Assembly (NCBI GenBank): GCA_964430855.1
Contig: CAYSHC010000002.1
Span: forward strand, 1 to 64,000
DNA from: JAEZDP01 sp964430855
GTDB lineage: Bacteria > Acidobacteriota > Vicinamibacteria > Vicinamibacterales > Vicinamibacteraceae
Direction of reading: 5' to 3'
DNA: 64,000 nucleotides
In this document: positions 10,079 to 19,885 of the stretch, in pieces
Layout of the letters: the number at the start of each line of letters is the position of its first letter
How positions within the stretch are numbered: position 1 is the first letter of the stretch
Program-made: the position numbers and the translations under genes
Notes under the pieces: generated by a model
Database searches by the model: none
What the model saw: only the letters and a program-made list of their open reading frames with translations
Told to the model about the DNA's origin: nothing

Positions 10079-11482
10079 ATGTCGTGGTCCCTCGCCCGCA
10101 TCCGTAGTTCCCGCCGTGCGCTCGTCACCCTGGGCGTCCTCGGGGGCAGCTTCCTCGGCGCCATCGAGGCGACGATTGTCGCCACCGCGATGCCGACGGT
10201 GGTCGAGCAGCTCGGGGGCCTGGCGCACTACAGCTGGGTGTTCTCGGCCTATCTGCTCACGTCCACCGTCACGACGCCTATCTGGGGCCGGCTGTCCGAC
10301 ATCTACGGGCGCCGCCGGTTCTACTCGGCGGCGATCGGCATCTTCCTGGCGGGCTCGATCCTGAGCGGCAGCGCGCAGTCGATGGAGCAGCTGATCGTCT
10401 ATCGCGCGATCCAGGGCGTCGGCGCCGGCGGCCTGCTGCCGCTGGGCATGACGATCCTCGGCGAGATCTTCTCGCTCGAGGAGCGCGCGCGGGCGCAGGC
10501 GCTGTTTGCCGGCGTCTGGGGCGTCGCCTCGATCCTCGGGCCGCTCGCCGGCGCGGTGATCACGCAGGGGCTCTCATGGCGGTGGGTGTTCTTCATCAAC
10601 GTGCCCTTCGGCCTCGTCGCCGGCCTGCTCGTCGGCCGCAACCTGACCGAGACGCCGCACGACGGACGCCCGCGGGTCGACTACGTCGGCGCGGCCCTGA
10701 TGATGGCGGCCGTGACGGCGCTGATGCTCGCCCTCAACCAGACGTCGGTCGACGATGGCCTGCCGCTCCCCGTCGTGCAGGGCCTCTACGGCCTCGCCGT
10801 CGTGCTCGGCATCCAGTTCGTCAGGACGCAGCGGCGCATCAGCGAGCCGATTCTTCCCCTCGATGTCCTGGCCAACAGGTTCGTCGCGGTAACGACGTTG
10901 AGCAACATGTTGCTCGGGATCGGTATCTTCGGTGCACTCACCTTCGTGCCCCTGTTCGTCCAGGGCGCCATGGAGCGGTCGGCCGCCGAGGCCGGGGGCG
11001 TCCTGACCCCCCTCCTCCTGGGATGGGTGCTGATGTCGGTGGTGACGGGGCGCCTGCTCCCTCGCCTCGGGCATCGGCCGTTCATCCTGACCGGACTCAC
11101 GTGCGTGACCGTCGGCTTCTTCGGCCTGCTGCTGGTCCATCGCGACTCGCCGCTGTGGCGGATGTACGTCGACCTCGGCCTGATGGGCATCGGCATGGGC
11201 ATGACGATGCTGTCGTTGCTGCTGGCCGCGCAGGGGTCGGTGCCAAGGACCCAACTTGGTGTCGCGACGTCACTTGCGGCGTTCGCCCGCAGCATCGGCG
11301 GCGCCATCGGCGTGGCCGTGATGGGCGCCATCGTCGCGGCGGCCCTGCCGGCGGGGATGGACGATCCTGCCGCCCTCGAGCTGGGGATCCGCCGCGCATT
11401 CCTCCTTGGCGCTTCCGTGTCGGTGCTCGCCCTGGCCGCGGGGTTCTTCATCCCGGGCCGCATGCCCGATCGGACCGTGTAA
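10079..11482 (+). CDS. MFS multidrug efflux transporter, DHA2 family
   Basis: Inner-membrane drug:proton antiporter, 467 residues with about 14 hydrophobic segments as in EmrB/QacA proteins. The first helix holds IEATIVATAMPTVVEQLGG, the DHA2 motif D1-like segment with Glu where many members have Asp. WGRLSDIYGRRRFY is MFS motif A. GVWGVASILGPLAGAVITQ with SWRWVFFINVPFG is the classic motif C and family signature. It is a single gene between a 138-bp leader containing a palindrome and a hairpin terminator. The substrate is unknown, and no adjacent fusion protein is present. Confidence 0.9.
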   Translation: MSWSLARIRSSRRALVTLGVLGGSFLGAIEATIVATAMPTVVEQLGGLAHYSWVFSAYLLTSTVTTPIWGRLSDIYGRRRFYSAAIGIFLAGSILSGSAQSMEQLIVYRAIQGVGAGGLLPLGMTILGEIFSLEERARAQALFAGVWGVASILGPLAGAVITQGLSWRWVFFINVPFGLVAGLLVGRNLTETPHDGRPRVDYVGAALMMAAVTALMLALNQTSVDDGLPLPVVQGLYGLAVVLGIQFVRTQRRISEPILPLDVLANRFVAVTTLSNMLLGIGIFGALTFVPLFVQGAMERSAAEAGGVLTPLLLGWVLMSVVTGRLLPRLGHRPFILTGLTCVTVGFFGLLLVHRDSPLWRMYVDLGLMGIGMGMTMLSLLLAAQGSVPRTQLGVATSLAAFARSIGGAIGVAVMGAIVAAALPAGMDDPAALELGIRRAFLLGASVSVLALAAGFFIPGRMPDRTV

Positions 11483-11497
11483 CCTTTTCCGTCCTTC

Positions 11498-11516
11498 AAC
11501 CCGACACCACCGGGTT
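11498..11516 (+). terminator. hairpin after the efflux pump gene
   Basis: AACCCG pairs with CGGGTT across a 7-nt loop, 16 nt after the stop codon. It is followed by C-rich sequence rather than a T tract, so strength is uncertain. Confidence 0.4.
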
Positions 11517-11602
11517 CCCCCCGTTCGTTACCGCGATTACCACAGCGTCACCCGGTCTACAGCAGCCTGTCCTGCCGTGCCCGGCCGTTCGTGCCGTCCA
11601 GC

Positions 11603-11618
11603 TGGCACGTTTGTTGTA
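11603..11618 (+). promoter_or_regulatory. sigma-54-type -24/-12 promoter of the KGG gene
   Basis: TGGCACG-TTTG-TTGTA matches the consensus TGGCACG-N4-TTGCW at all fixed positions except C to T in the -12 element, with the required spacing. It is intergenic and oriented toward the KGG stress gene 74 bp downstream, predicting a start near 11630 and a leader of about 60 nt. Confidence 0.55.
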
Positions 11619-11691
11619 ACCGGTCTACTCGACGTCATCGCACTCGTTCGGTCCCGCCGACGCGGGGCCGTTACATACCAGGGAGGTGTCC

Positions 11692-11988
11692 GTGAGCAAC
11701 AACGACCCCATGAACCCCACGTCCACGACCGGTGCCGAGCAGCCTCGCCGCAAGGAGCGCCGCGGCTTTGCCTCTATGTCGCCCGAGAAGCAGCGCGAGA
11801 TCGCCAGCAAGGGCGGTCGCGCGGCCCACTCGAAGGGCACGGCGCACGAGTGGACGTCTGAAGAGGCGCGTGCTGCGGGCCGCAAGGGCGGCCAGGCCAG
11901 CCGCGGGGGGCGCGGCCGCCTGCCCGCGGGCACGACCGAGACGCAGGGAACGCCGAGCGAGCCGGGCAGCCAGCCGACCGATCGGTAA
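11692..11988 (+). CDS. KGG-repeat stress-induced protein
   Basis: A 98-residue, very hydrophilic, Gly/Lys/Arg-rich protein of the KGG (con-10/GsiB-like) family, linked to desiccation and general stress. Three motif copies are visible: the SPEKQREIASKGGRAAH unit, a degenerate SEEARAAGRKGGQAS unit and a trailing Arg/Gly segment. GTG 11692 was chosen because GGGAGG (11681-11686) lies 5 nt before it; an earlier in-frame GTG at 11686 overlaps that Shine-Dalgarno sequence. A sigma-54-like promoter precedes it and a strong terminator follows, so it forms its own unit. It is likely disordered in solution. Confidence 0.88.
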   Translation: MSNNDPMNPTSTTGAEQPRRKERRGFASMSPEKQREIASKGGRAAHSKGTAHEWTSEEARAAGRKGGQASRGGRGRLPAGTTETQGTPSEPGSQPTDR

Positions 11989-11997
11989 CCATTCCGT

Positions 11998-12035
11998 GAC
12001 CGGTGACGGGCGCGTCCCGCCACCGGTCTCCTTTT
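11998..12035 (+). terminator. rho-independent terminator of the KGG gene
   Basis: GACCGGTG and CACCGGTC form an 8-bp outer stem with an inner CGGG/CCCG stem, followed by CTCCTTTT. It lies 9 nt after the KGG stop codon. Confidence 0.75.
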
Positions 12036-12104
12036 CGTCCTGCCGGCCCCGGGCGGCGCGCTTCTCGCCTTGTGAAGGACCGTCGACAAGGGCAAGATGA
12101 CCCG

Positions 12105-14033
12105 GTGGCCCCCGTCTTCGCGCCGTGCCGGCTCGTGGCGTCCCTCGTGGCGCTCCTTGCGTTCGCTGCCGGCGGCGTCTCGTACGGCCAGCCTGCCGGG
12201 GAACCTGCCACCCGCTACGTTCGCAGCCTCGACATCGTCGGGGCCGATGACATCGACGTCGATGACCTGAAGCGGGTCCTCAGGACGCGCGTCAGCAGCC
12301 GCCTCCCCGTCATCGGGCGCGATCGCGAGTTCAACCGCGAGGTCTTCCAGCAGGACCTCTACCGGATCGTCGCCTACCTCTCCGACAACGGCTTCCCCCG
12401 GGCTCGCGTGACCCACGTCGAGATCCGCCCGCAGGCGCCCGACGGCGTCCGCCTGACGGTGCACGTGGATCCCGGCCCGCCCGTCATCGTCGATCGCGTC
12501 GACATCTACGGGTTCGGCGTCCTCGACGATGAGGATTACGCGGCGGTGGAAGAGCGTGTGCGCCTCAGGCCGGGCGAGCGCCGGCGCCAGGAACAGGTGC
12601 GCGAGACGCGCGCCGCCACCGTCGCCGTCCTCCAGGAGCGGGGCTACGCCCACGCGGCCGTCGAGGTCCTCGAGGGCGACGGGCGCGAGCCCGGCACCGT
12701 GGCGATGGCGGTGGTCGCCGACCCCGGGCCCCAGGCCACGTTCGGCCCGGTGACGGTGCGCGGCAACGGCAGCGTCAGCGAGGGCCGCGTGCGATCGCTG
12801 CTCGCCTTCCGCGAGGGCGAGGTCTTCAGGCTGTCGAAGCTGCTCGAGAGCCAGCGCCGGCTCTACAACCGCGAGATCTTCCAGTTCGTCACGATCACGC
12901 CGACGCCGGGCCATCAGGGCACCGACACGGTACCGATCGACGTCACGCTGACCCAGGGCCGTTCACGCCGGGTCTCGGTCGCCCCCGGCTTCGGCAGTGA
13001 GGAGCGGGGCCGCGTCATGGCGACGCTGCGGCACCTCAACGTGTTCGGCGGCGCGCGCGTCGCGCAGCTCCAGACGAAATGGTCGTCGCTCGATCGGGGG
13101 GCACGGGTGGGATTCGAGGAGCCGTCGCTCTTCCGGCGCGGCATCTCGATGAGCAGCTCGCTCCAGTACTGGTACGCCGACGAGCCGGCGTACTCGCTGC
13201 TCACGAGTGGCGGCCGCGTGACGCTGGCACGCGAGCTGTCGCGCAGCGACCCGATCACCCGCAGCCAGGCGCTGACGACGGTGTCGGTGTCGTTCGTGAA
13301 CGAGTACGAGGACTACACGATCTCCGACGACGCGCTCCAGGACCTCACGTTCCGGGACGAGCTCATCGCGCTCGGCCTCGACCCCACGCGCGGCGCGGGC
13401 AACGGCACGCTGGCGGCCATCGGCTTCGACATCCAGCGCAACACGACGCAGAACCTGATCGATGCCAGGCAGGGTTACCTCGTCCGCGCCCACGTGGAAC
13501 AGGCGGGGCAGTGGCTGCCCGGCGACTTCAACTACCGCGAGTACTCCACCGAGGGCCGTCTCTACGCCACGCTGTTCGGGCGCCTGGTGATGGCGGGGCG
13601 TCTGCGTCTCGCCACGATCGACGCGCCGGGACAGCTCGAGCCCAACGTGCCGTTCTTCAAGCGCTACTTCCTTGGCGGCGCCAGCAGCCTTCGCGGCTGG
13701 GGGCGGTTCCAGGTGAGCCCATTGAGCGGGTCGGGCCTGCCCATCGGCGGGCACTCGCTGTTCGAGTCGTCGCTCGAGGCGCGCCTGCCGCTCGTCGGCA
13801 ACGTCGGGACGGTGTTCTTTCTCGATGCCGGCAACACGTGGCGCAACAGCTTCGAGCTGCACCTCGACGACCTGCGGTACTCGCTCGGCAGCGGGCTCCG
13901 CTACACCACGCCCATCGGCCCGGTGCGTTTCGACCTCGGCTATCAGCTCAACCCGATCGAAGGGCTCCTCGTGGACGGCGAGCCACAGCCGCGCCGCTGG
14001 CGCATGCACTTCAGCATCGGACAGGCGTTCTGA
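12105..14033 (+). CDS. BamA/TamA-type Omp85 outer-membrane assembly protein
   Basis: An Omp85-superfamily protein that inserts proteins into the outer membrane, 642 residues from GTG 12105. A signal peptide (LVASLVALLAFAAGG) precedes POTRA-like domains at roughly residues 35-280, including RVTHVEIRPQAPDGVRLTV and VTVRGNGSVSEGRVRSLL. The 16-strand barrel (surface antigen domain) follows, containing GGASSLRGWG (the conserved L6 RGF/RGW loop region). The last residue is Phe, as the BAM signal requires. tamB begins 6 bp after the stop, so TamA is a better guess than BamA. The open frame extends 34 codons upstream, but that part is not signal-like. Confidence 0.88.
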   Translation: MAPVFAPCRLVASLVALLAFAAGGVSYGQPAGEPATRYVRSLDIVGADDIDVDDLKRVLRTRVSSRLPVIGRDREFNREVFQQDLYRIVAYLSDNGFPRARVTHVEIRPQAPDGVRLTVHVDPGPPVIVDRVDIYGFGVLDDEDYAAVEERVRLRPGERRRQEQVRETRAATVAVLQERGYAHAAVEVLEGDGREPGTVAMAVVADPGPQATFGPVTVRGNGSVSEGRVRSLLAFREGEVFRLSKLLESQRRLYNREIFQFVTITPTPGHQGTDTVPIDVTLTQGRSRRVSVAPGFGSEERGRVMATLRHLNVFGGARVAQLQTKWSSLDRGARVGFEEPSLFRRGISMSSSLQYWYADEPAYSLLTSGGRVTLARELSRSDPITRSQALTTVSVSFVNEYEDYTISDDALQDLTFRDELIALGLDPTRGAGNGTLAAIGFDIQRNTTQNLIDARQGYLVRAHVEQAGQWLPGDFNYREYSTEGRLYATLFGRLVMAGRLRLATIDAPGQLEPNVPFFKRYFLGGASSLRGWGRFQVSPLSGSGLPIGGHSLFESSLEARLPLVGNVGTVFFLDAGNTWRNSFELHLDDLRYSLGSGLRYTTPIGPVRFDLGYQLNPIEGLLVDGEPQPRRWRMHFSIGQAF

Positions 14034-14039
14034 TTCGCG

Positions 14040-17000
14040 ATGGCCCTGACGCGCCGCCTGCTCCGGCTCCTGAAGCTGCTCACGCTCGTCCTCGTGGCGC
14101 TCGTCGTCGCGTCGCTCGTCGTGACGCAGACCCCCTGGTTCCGGGACTGGCTGCGGCGCACGGCCATGCGGCAGGCCGAGCGTGTGATCGACGGGCAGCT
14201 GATCATCGGCCGCATCGAGGGGACGCTCTTCACCGGGGTCGTGCTGCGCGACGTGTCGGTCGTGCAGGAGGGCGCGCCGGTCGTGAGCATCGACAGGGTC
14301 GAGGTGCGCTACGGACTCGGCGAGCTGCTCTCGGACGGGCGCGTCATCGGGCGACTGCACGTCGAGCGCCCCGTCGTCCGGGCGATCCGCACGCCCACCG
14401 GGTGGAACCTCGGCCGCCTGCTGCGGCCGCGCGCTCCCTCGCGCCCCGGCGCACCGCGTCCGACGTTCGCGCTCCCCGACATCACGGTCGAGGACGCGCG
14501 CGTCACCATCGAGGGCGCGGGCGCCGAGCCGGCCCGCACGTTGCCGCGGCGTATCGACGGCCTCAGCTTCCGGGGCGGCGTGACGAGCGGCGGCGAGACA
14601 CTCGCCATCGACATCCGCGCGCTGCGGCTCGAGGCGGCGGAGCCCGACCTGTCGCTCGCCGACGTGCACGGCCGTCTCGTCAACGACACCGCGGGCTGGC
14701 ACTTCGAGAACCTGCATGTGCAGACGGGCGACTCGGTCGTCGACGTGACCGGCGACCTCACGCGGACGGAAGAGGGCGGGCCGCTGACCTTCGCGCTCGA
14801 CGTCGCCGGGTCGCCGGTGTCGCTACCGGAGGTTGGCCGCTTCCTGCCAGCCGTGGCAGCGATCGACGTGCGGCCACGCTTCACCGCGCGCGTGGAAGGT
14901 CCGCTCGACGCACTGCGCGTCGACCTCCACATGTCGTCGGAGGCGGGCGACGTCAGGGGACCGGTGACGCTCGACCTGCGCGGCCCCACGCGGTCGGTGG
15001 CGGCTGACGTGGACATCGCCGATATCGACCTCGCGCCCTGGCTCGACGACACGTTTGCCGAAGGGGCCATCACAGGGCACGCCCGCGTGAACCTCCGCTT
15101 CCCGTCGGCCACGCCAGGGGTCGCGCTCGACGGCGCCGCACACTTCGAGGGGCCGTCGGCCGGCGCCTACGGGTACGCCGCACGCGACGTCGTCGCCGAC
15201 GCGCGGTTCGTCGGCCGACGCATCGAACTCGTGGCGAGGGCTTCCGCATACGGCGGCCGCGCGACGACGCGCGGGTTCATCCAGCGGGCGGCACGTCCGG
15301 GCGAACGGCTGGTCCTCTCGCTTGCCGGAGACGTCTCGGACATCGACCTGCGGCAGCTCCCGCCGGAGCTGGCCGTGCCGCCGCTCGAGACGGCCATCAC
15401 CGGCGCGTACACCGTGGAAGGGCCCGTCGGGCGCCTGCACCTTGCGGCGACGCTCGACGCGTCGGTGGTCGAGGGGGCGCACCTCGGCGACGGCTTCACG
15501 GGGGCGTTCCAGCAGGCCCCCGACGGCTATGCGTTCACGGCCGACGGCTCCGTTGCGGACCTCGATCTGCCGCGGCTCGGCCGCGCCCTCGAGCTCCCGG
15601 CGCTCGCGGACGAGCGGTGGGCGGGGCGAATCAATGGAACCTTTCGCGTGCAGGGCACGAAGGACGGCGACGCGCCGCTGCTCCTGACGGCCGCCGGAGA
15701 GCTGCGAGACACGCGCGTGTACGGTGGCCATGTGCCGCAGATGGCGGTTGACGCGCGCCTCTCCGGAGACGTCCTCGACGTCGTGGCAAGAGGCGCGGTG
15801 CAGGGCTACGACCTCGCGGCGGTCAGCGGCATCGAGGCGCTCACGGGCAACCTCACCGGCGACGTGGACGCGCGCGTGACGTTCCAGGACCTGCGCGACG
15901 TGGCGTTTGCCTCGGTGGACGTCGACGGCACGGTCACGTTGCGCACGCCGACGCTGCTCGACGTGCCCTTCACCCAAGTGGACGCCGACGTCGCGCTGAC
16001 GGGCGGTGTGCTCGACGTGCGCCGCCTGCGGGGCACGGGCGACGGGTTCACGCTCACCGGAAAGGGCACCCTCGCGCTCGGCGAGGCCGGCGCCTCGGAC
16101 TTCGCCTATGAGCTCGACGCTGCCTCGGTCGTCGGGCCGGCCCGGATCGCCGACCTGCCGCTGACGGGAGCGGTCACGACGTCAGGGCGGATCACCGGCC
16201 CGCGCCAGGCCTTCCACGTCGAGGGCACGCTCGAGGGCGCGGACGTCGCGTACGAGGACGTCGTCCGCGCCGTGACCGTCCAGGGGCGATATGCCATCGA
16301 CCTCCCGGACCTGGAGCCCGATCGGCTGCGCGTCTCGTCGGAGGTGGCCGTCACCAAGGTGGACGTCGCCGGCGTCGGCCTCGAGTCGGCGCGGGGCACC
16401 GTTGGCTACACGCCCGACCTCCTGGCCTTCGACGTCGTGGCGACCGACGGCCCCCGTACGCTGCGCGGCGACGGCACGCTGGCGCTGGCCGACGGCGCCC
16501 AGGTCCTCACGCTGAACCGCCTGGCGATCGAGCGGGAAGGCGTCAGGTGGGCGCTGGCGGGGGAAACGGCACCGGCGGCGCTCACGATCCGTCCCGACGC
16601 CGTCGACATCGTGCCGCTGACACTCGTGAGCGGGACGCAGCGCCTCAAGGTCGGCGGGCGTATCGCGCTGGCCGACGAGGCGACGCACGCGCTCGACGTC
16701 GAGGCCTCCGCCGTCGATCTCGGCGAGGCGCTCGTCCTGGCCGCGCGCGACATCGACGCCGACGGCCTCGTCTCCCTGTCGGCACACGTCGGCGGTTCGG
16801 GCCGCCTGCCGACGGTGAGCGGCACGCTGGACGTCACGGGCGCGAGGTACCGGGACGTGCCCATCGCGCGCCTGCACGCCACCGTCGAGAACGACGGCGG
16901 CGCCGCGCGGCTGGACGCGATCCTCCAGCAGAGCGACAGCGCCTACGTCACGGCAAGGGGCCGCGTGCCCCGGACGCTCTTCCTGCCGCCCGACACGCCC

Positions 17001-18542
17001 GACGTGCCCACGTCGCTCGACGACACGCTCGACCTGACGATCCGCTCGTCCGCCATCGATCTGGCACTCGCCGGGGGCCTGACCGACCAGGTCGCGGATC
17101 TCGCGGGCACGGCGCAGCTGGACCTCCGCATGACCAACACCGGCAGGACGCCGGTCGTCGCGGGAGAAGTGACGCTCCAGCGTGCCGGGTTCCTCGTCGC
17201 GGCGACGGGCGTGCGCTACGAACCCATCGACGCCGTGCTGGCGTTCGACGACGACAGGGCCTTCATCAGGCGGCTCACCGCCGGTGCGCCGGGCGGCGCG
17301 ATGCTCACGGCGGAAGGTGAGGTCGGGCTGCGCGGTGACGCCAAGGGACGGCTCGATCTCCGGTTCAAGGGTGATGGCGTGCGTGCGCTCGACAACGAGC
17401 TCGGGCGCGTCGCGCTCGACGCCGCGCTGGCCGTCTCGGGCACGATCTATGCGCCCGTCGTCGAGGGCGACCTGCGGATCGCCAGCGGACGCGTGGAGCT
17501 CGACGCCCTGCTGCCGCGCCTTGCCATCGGCAGCTACGCCACCGAGGCCACCTACAGGGGGATCCCCACCTACACCTCGCCGGATGCGCCGCCCATCGTG
17601 CCGGACATCCTGGCGCCGGACGTGCGTGACGCGGAGGTCATCTACGCCGTCCCGCCCGCGCCGGCGACGGACGCGCGTGCGGCCGCCAACGGGGACACGC
17701 CGGGCGACGCGGACGCGCAACCGCGACAGACCTTCGTGTACGAGGACATGGCGATGAACATCCGCGTGCGCATTCCCGACAACCTCCTCCTGCGCGGGCA
17801 GAACGTCGAGGTGGGGCGCAGCGGCATCGGCGACATCAACGTGACGATGGGCGGCGACTTCCGCATAGCCAAGACCGCGGGCGAGCCCCTCGTGCTCATC
17901 GGCGCCGTGAACACCGTGCGCGGTACGTACGCCTACCAGGGGCGTCGTTTCGACATCGCGCGCGACGGCCAGGTGCTCTTCCGCGGCGACAGCACCTCGA
18001 ACCCCGAGCTCGACATCACCGCCGAGCGTGTCATCCAGGGCGTCGAGGCACGCGTGCGCATCCAGGGCACCGTGCGCGATCCACGCATCAGCCTGTCGAG
18101 CGAGCCGCCACTCGACGAGGCCGACGTGCTCGCGCTCATCGTCTTCAACCAGCCCGTGAACCAGCTCGGGATCGGCCAGCAGAATTCGCTCGCCGAACGT
18201 GCGGGCGGCATTGCCGCGGGCCTGGCCGTGTCGCCGATCGCGCAGGCCCTGGGCAACACGCTGAACCTCGATCTGTTCGACGTCGAGACCACCGACACGA
18301 CCGGCCGGGTCAACCCGGCGGTAGTCATCGGTGAGCAGGTGAACGAGCGCGTCTTCGTGAAGTTCCGCCAGCAGTTCGGCAACCAGGAGGTCTCGCAGTT
18401 CCTGCTCGAGTACCGGCTGGCCGACTATCTGCGGCTGCAGGCCAACGCCGCCGAGGGCGACGGGCTCACGCGAGCGAACCGGTCGCTCACGCAGCGGGTG
18501 GAGCGCTACGGGGCAGACCTGGTCTTCTACTTTGCATTCTGA
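14040..18542 (+). CDS. tamB: TamB translocation/assembly module protein
   Basis: Giant inner-membrane-anchored periplasmic protein of 1500 residues. It bridges to the Omp85 partner and is implicated in outer-membrane protein insertion and phospholipid transport (AsmA/TamB bridge family). Residues about 10-30 (LKLLTLVLVALVVASLVV) form an N-terminal membrane anchor. More than a thousand residues of repetitive beta-taco sequence follow. The C-terminal DUF490/TamB domain contains GAVNTVRGTYAYQGRRFDI, DVLALIVFNQPVNQL and the final VFYFAF ending in Phe. The 6-bp gap from the Omp85 gene supports co-transcription and a working TamA-TamB pair. The length slightly exceeds E. coli TamB (about 1260). Confidence 0.93.
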   Translation: MALTRRLLRLLKLLTLVLVALVVASLVVTQTPWFRDWLRRTAMRQAERVIDGQLIIGRIEGTLFTGVVLRDVSVVQEGAPVVSIDRVEVRYGLGELLSDGRVIGRLHVERPVVRAIRTPTGWNLGRLLRPRAPSRPGAPRPTFALPDITVEDARVTIEGAGAEPARTLPRRIDGLSFRGGVTSGGETLAIDIRALRLEAAEPDLSLADVHGRLVNDTAGWHFENLHVQTGDSVVDVTGDLTRTEEGGPLTFALDVAGSPVSLPEVGRFLPAVAAIDVRPRFTARVEGPLDALRVDLHMSSEAGDVRGPVTLDLRGPTRSVAADVDIADIDLAPWLDDTFAEGAITGHARVNLRFPSATPGVALDGAAHFEGPSAGAYGYAARDVVADARFVGRRIELVARASAYGGRATTRGFIQRAARPGERLVLSLAGDVSDIDLRQLPPELAVPPLETAITGAYTVEGPVGRLHLAATLDASVVEGAHLGDGFTGAFQQAPDGYAFTADGSVADLDLPRLGRALELPALADERWAGRINGTFRVQGTKDGDAPLLLTAAGELRDTRVYGGHVPQMAVDARLSGDVLDVVARGAVQGYDLAAVSGIEALTGNLTGDVDARVTFQDLRDVAFASVDVDGTVTLRTPTLLDVPFTQVDADVALTGGVLDVRRLRGTGDGFTLTGKGTLALGEAGASDFAYELDAASVVGPARIADLPLTGAVTTSGRITGPRQAFHVEGTLEGADVAYEDVVRAVTVQGRYAIDLPDLEPDRLRVSSEVAVTKVDVAGVGLESARGTVGYTPDLLAFDVVATDGPRTLRGDGTLALADGAQVLTLNRLAIEREGVRWALAGETAPAALTIRPDAVDIVPLTLVSGTQRLKVGGRIALADEATHALDVEASAVDLGEALVLAARDIDADGLVSLSAHVGGSGRLPTVSGTLDVTGARYRDVPIARLHATVENDGGAARLDAILQQSDSAYVTARGRVPRTLFLPPDTPDVPTSLDDTLDLTIRSSAIDLALAGGLTDQVADLAGTAQLDLRMTNTGRTPVVAGEVTLQRAGFLVAATGVRYEPIDAVLAFDDDRAFIRRLTAGAPGGAMLTAEGEVGLRGDAKGRLDLRFKGDGVRALDNELGRVALDAALAVSGTIYAPVVEGDLRIASGRVELDALLPRLAIGSYATEATYRGIPTYTSPDAPPIVPDILAPDVRDAEVIYAVPPAPATDARAAANGDTPGDADAQPRQTFVYEDMAMNIRVRIPDNLLLRGQNVEVGRSGIGDINVTMGGDFRIAKTAGEPLVLIGAVNTVRGTYAYQGRRFDIARDGQVLFRGDSTSNPELDITAERVIQGVEARVRIQGTVRDPRISLSSEPPLDEADVLALIVFNQPVNQLGIGQQNSLAERAGGIAAGLAVSPIAQALGNTLNLDLFDVETTDTTGRVNPAVVIGEQVNERVFVKFRQQFGNQEVSQFLLEYRLADYLRLQANAAEGDGLTRANRSLTQRVERYGADLVFYFAF

Positions 18543-18592
18543 CGCGCACTCGGGACGTGTCGGGAGCGGGCGACGCGCGAGGCGTGGAAGAC

Positions 18593-19885
18593 CTATTCGT
18601 AGTGCAGGGCCTTGACCGGATCGAGGCGCGCGGCCTTGCGCGCCGGATAGACGCCGAAGACGAGCCCCACGGCCATTGACACGGTGAACGCGAGGATCAC
18701 CGACGCCGGCGTGATGACCGTCGTCCAGCCGGCAAGGTACGCCACGGTGCGTGACAGGGCGACACCCACGACGACGCCAATGAGGCCGCCTGCGCCCGAG
18801 ATGATGATCGCCTCGATGAGGAACTGCCTGACAATCTCCGCCTGTGTCGCGCCGACGGCACGCCTGACCCCGACCTCGCGCGTCCGCTCCAGCACGCTGG
18901 CCAGCATGATGTTCATGATGCCGATGCCGCCCACGAGCAGCGAGATCGAGGCGATGGCCACCATCACCATCTGGAAGATGCGCTGCGTGCGCCGCTGCTC
19001 GGCCAGCAGCTCGGCCGGCACGATGACGCTGAAGTCGCCCGCCTGCCTGTGCGTTTCGTCGAGCAGGCCGCGCACGGTGCGTGCCGAGGCCACCGATGCG
19101 TCCGCCGACCGGAGCTGGAGGTACAGGCCGTCGATCTCGTCGCGGTAGCCGCTCGTCGTGTCCTCGAGCCGGAGGATGGCCGCCCAGAGCGGCACGTAGA
19201 TCAGGCTGTTGCGGTCTTCGTTCGGCACGCCGTCCACGCTGCCGGGGGCGCTCATCTGGGGGCCGGTCACGCCGATGACGCGGAACCACTGCTCGTTCAC
19301 CTTCACGTACTCGCCGACGGCCGAGCGCCCGGTGAAGAGCCTGTCGGCGACGCTTTCGCCCAGCACGCACACCGGTGCGGCACGCTCGGCGTCCACCTCG
19401 TCGAAGAACCGTCCCTCGGCAACGTGCACGTTGGAGATCGTCGCGTAGCTTGGCGACACCCCGTAGACGATCGGCATCTCGCGCCCGGGCCGCGGCAGCA
19501 TGCTCGTCGGGGTGAAGCGCTTCCGCGCCGACGTCGCGACCACGCCCTCGACGTTGGCCTCGATGAGCCGCAGGTCGCTCAGTGTGAGCCCCGGCGACAC
19601 CAGCCGCACCTTGCGCAACGACTGCCAGTCGGTCGCCTCGCGCGCCTCGACGATCAGGTTGCGGACGCCGAGGTTCTCGATGAAGGCCATCACCTGCTGC
19701 TGCGCGCCGGCGCCGATCGAGAGCATGGCCACGACGGCGGCCACGCCGCAGATCATGCCGAGCATCGTCAGCATCGAGCGCAGCTTGTTCACCAGCAGGT
19801 TGTCGAAGCCCATGCGCAGGTCGGGCACCAGCCTCTCGGCCAGGGCCGGGCGCGCCCGGCGACGTGACGGCGACGGCGAGGTCAT
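18593..19885 (-). CDS. MacB-type ABC transporter permease without ATPase domain
   Basis: Inner-membrane mechanotransmission permease of the MacB/FtsX type, 430 residues. The first TM helix (about 35-60, SMLTMLGMICGVAAVVAMLS) is followed by a large MacB periplasmic core domain (about 60-285). Three C-terminal helices form the FtsX domain, with GGIGIMNIMLASVLERTREVG and GVRRAVGAT. The protein ends with VYPARKAARLDPVKALHYE, the classic MacB tail. The ATG overlaps the stop of the upstream MFP gene (ATGA), so it is the last gene of a four-gene operon. The ABC ATPase is neither fused nor adjacent and must come from elsewhere. Confidence 0.92.
   Translation of the reverse strand: MTSPSPSRRRARPALAERLVPDLRMGFDNLLVNKLRSMLTMLGMICGVAAVVAMLSIGAGAQQQVMAFIENLGVRNLIVEAREATDWQSLRKVRLVSPGLTLSDLRLIEANVEGVVATSARKRFTPTSMLPRPGREMPIVYGVSPSYATISNVHVAEGRFFDEVDAERAAPVCVLGESVADRLFTGRSAVGEYVKVNEQWFRVIGVTGPQMSAPGSVDGVPNEDRNSLIYVPLWAAILRLEDTTSGYRDEIDGLYLQLRSADASVASARTVRGLLDETHRQAGDFSVIVPAELLAEQRRTQRIFQMVMVAIASISLLVGGIGIMNIMLASVLERTREVGVRRAVGATQAEIVRQFLIEAIIISGAGGLIGVVVGVALSRTVAYLAGWTTVITPASVILAFTVSMAVGLVFGVYPARKAARLDPVKALHYE

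Noticed and set aside
11989..12104. BamA start at ATG 12097 or 34 codons upstream
   Set aside because: ATG 12097 is out of frame, and the longer version gives an Arg-rich N-terminus that is not a signal peptide. GTG 12105 begins one.
16182..19370. 1062-codon minus-strand ORF across tamB and the MacB permease
   Set aside because: It is antisense to tamB and out of frame with the MacB-type permease, and it has low-complexity Arg/Ala/Gly composition with no domain.
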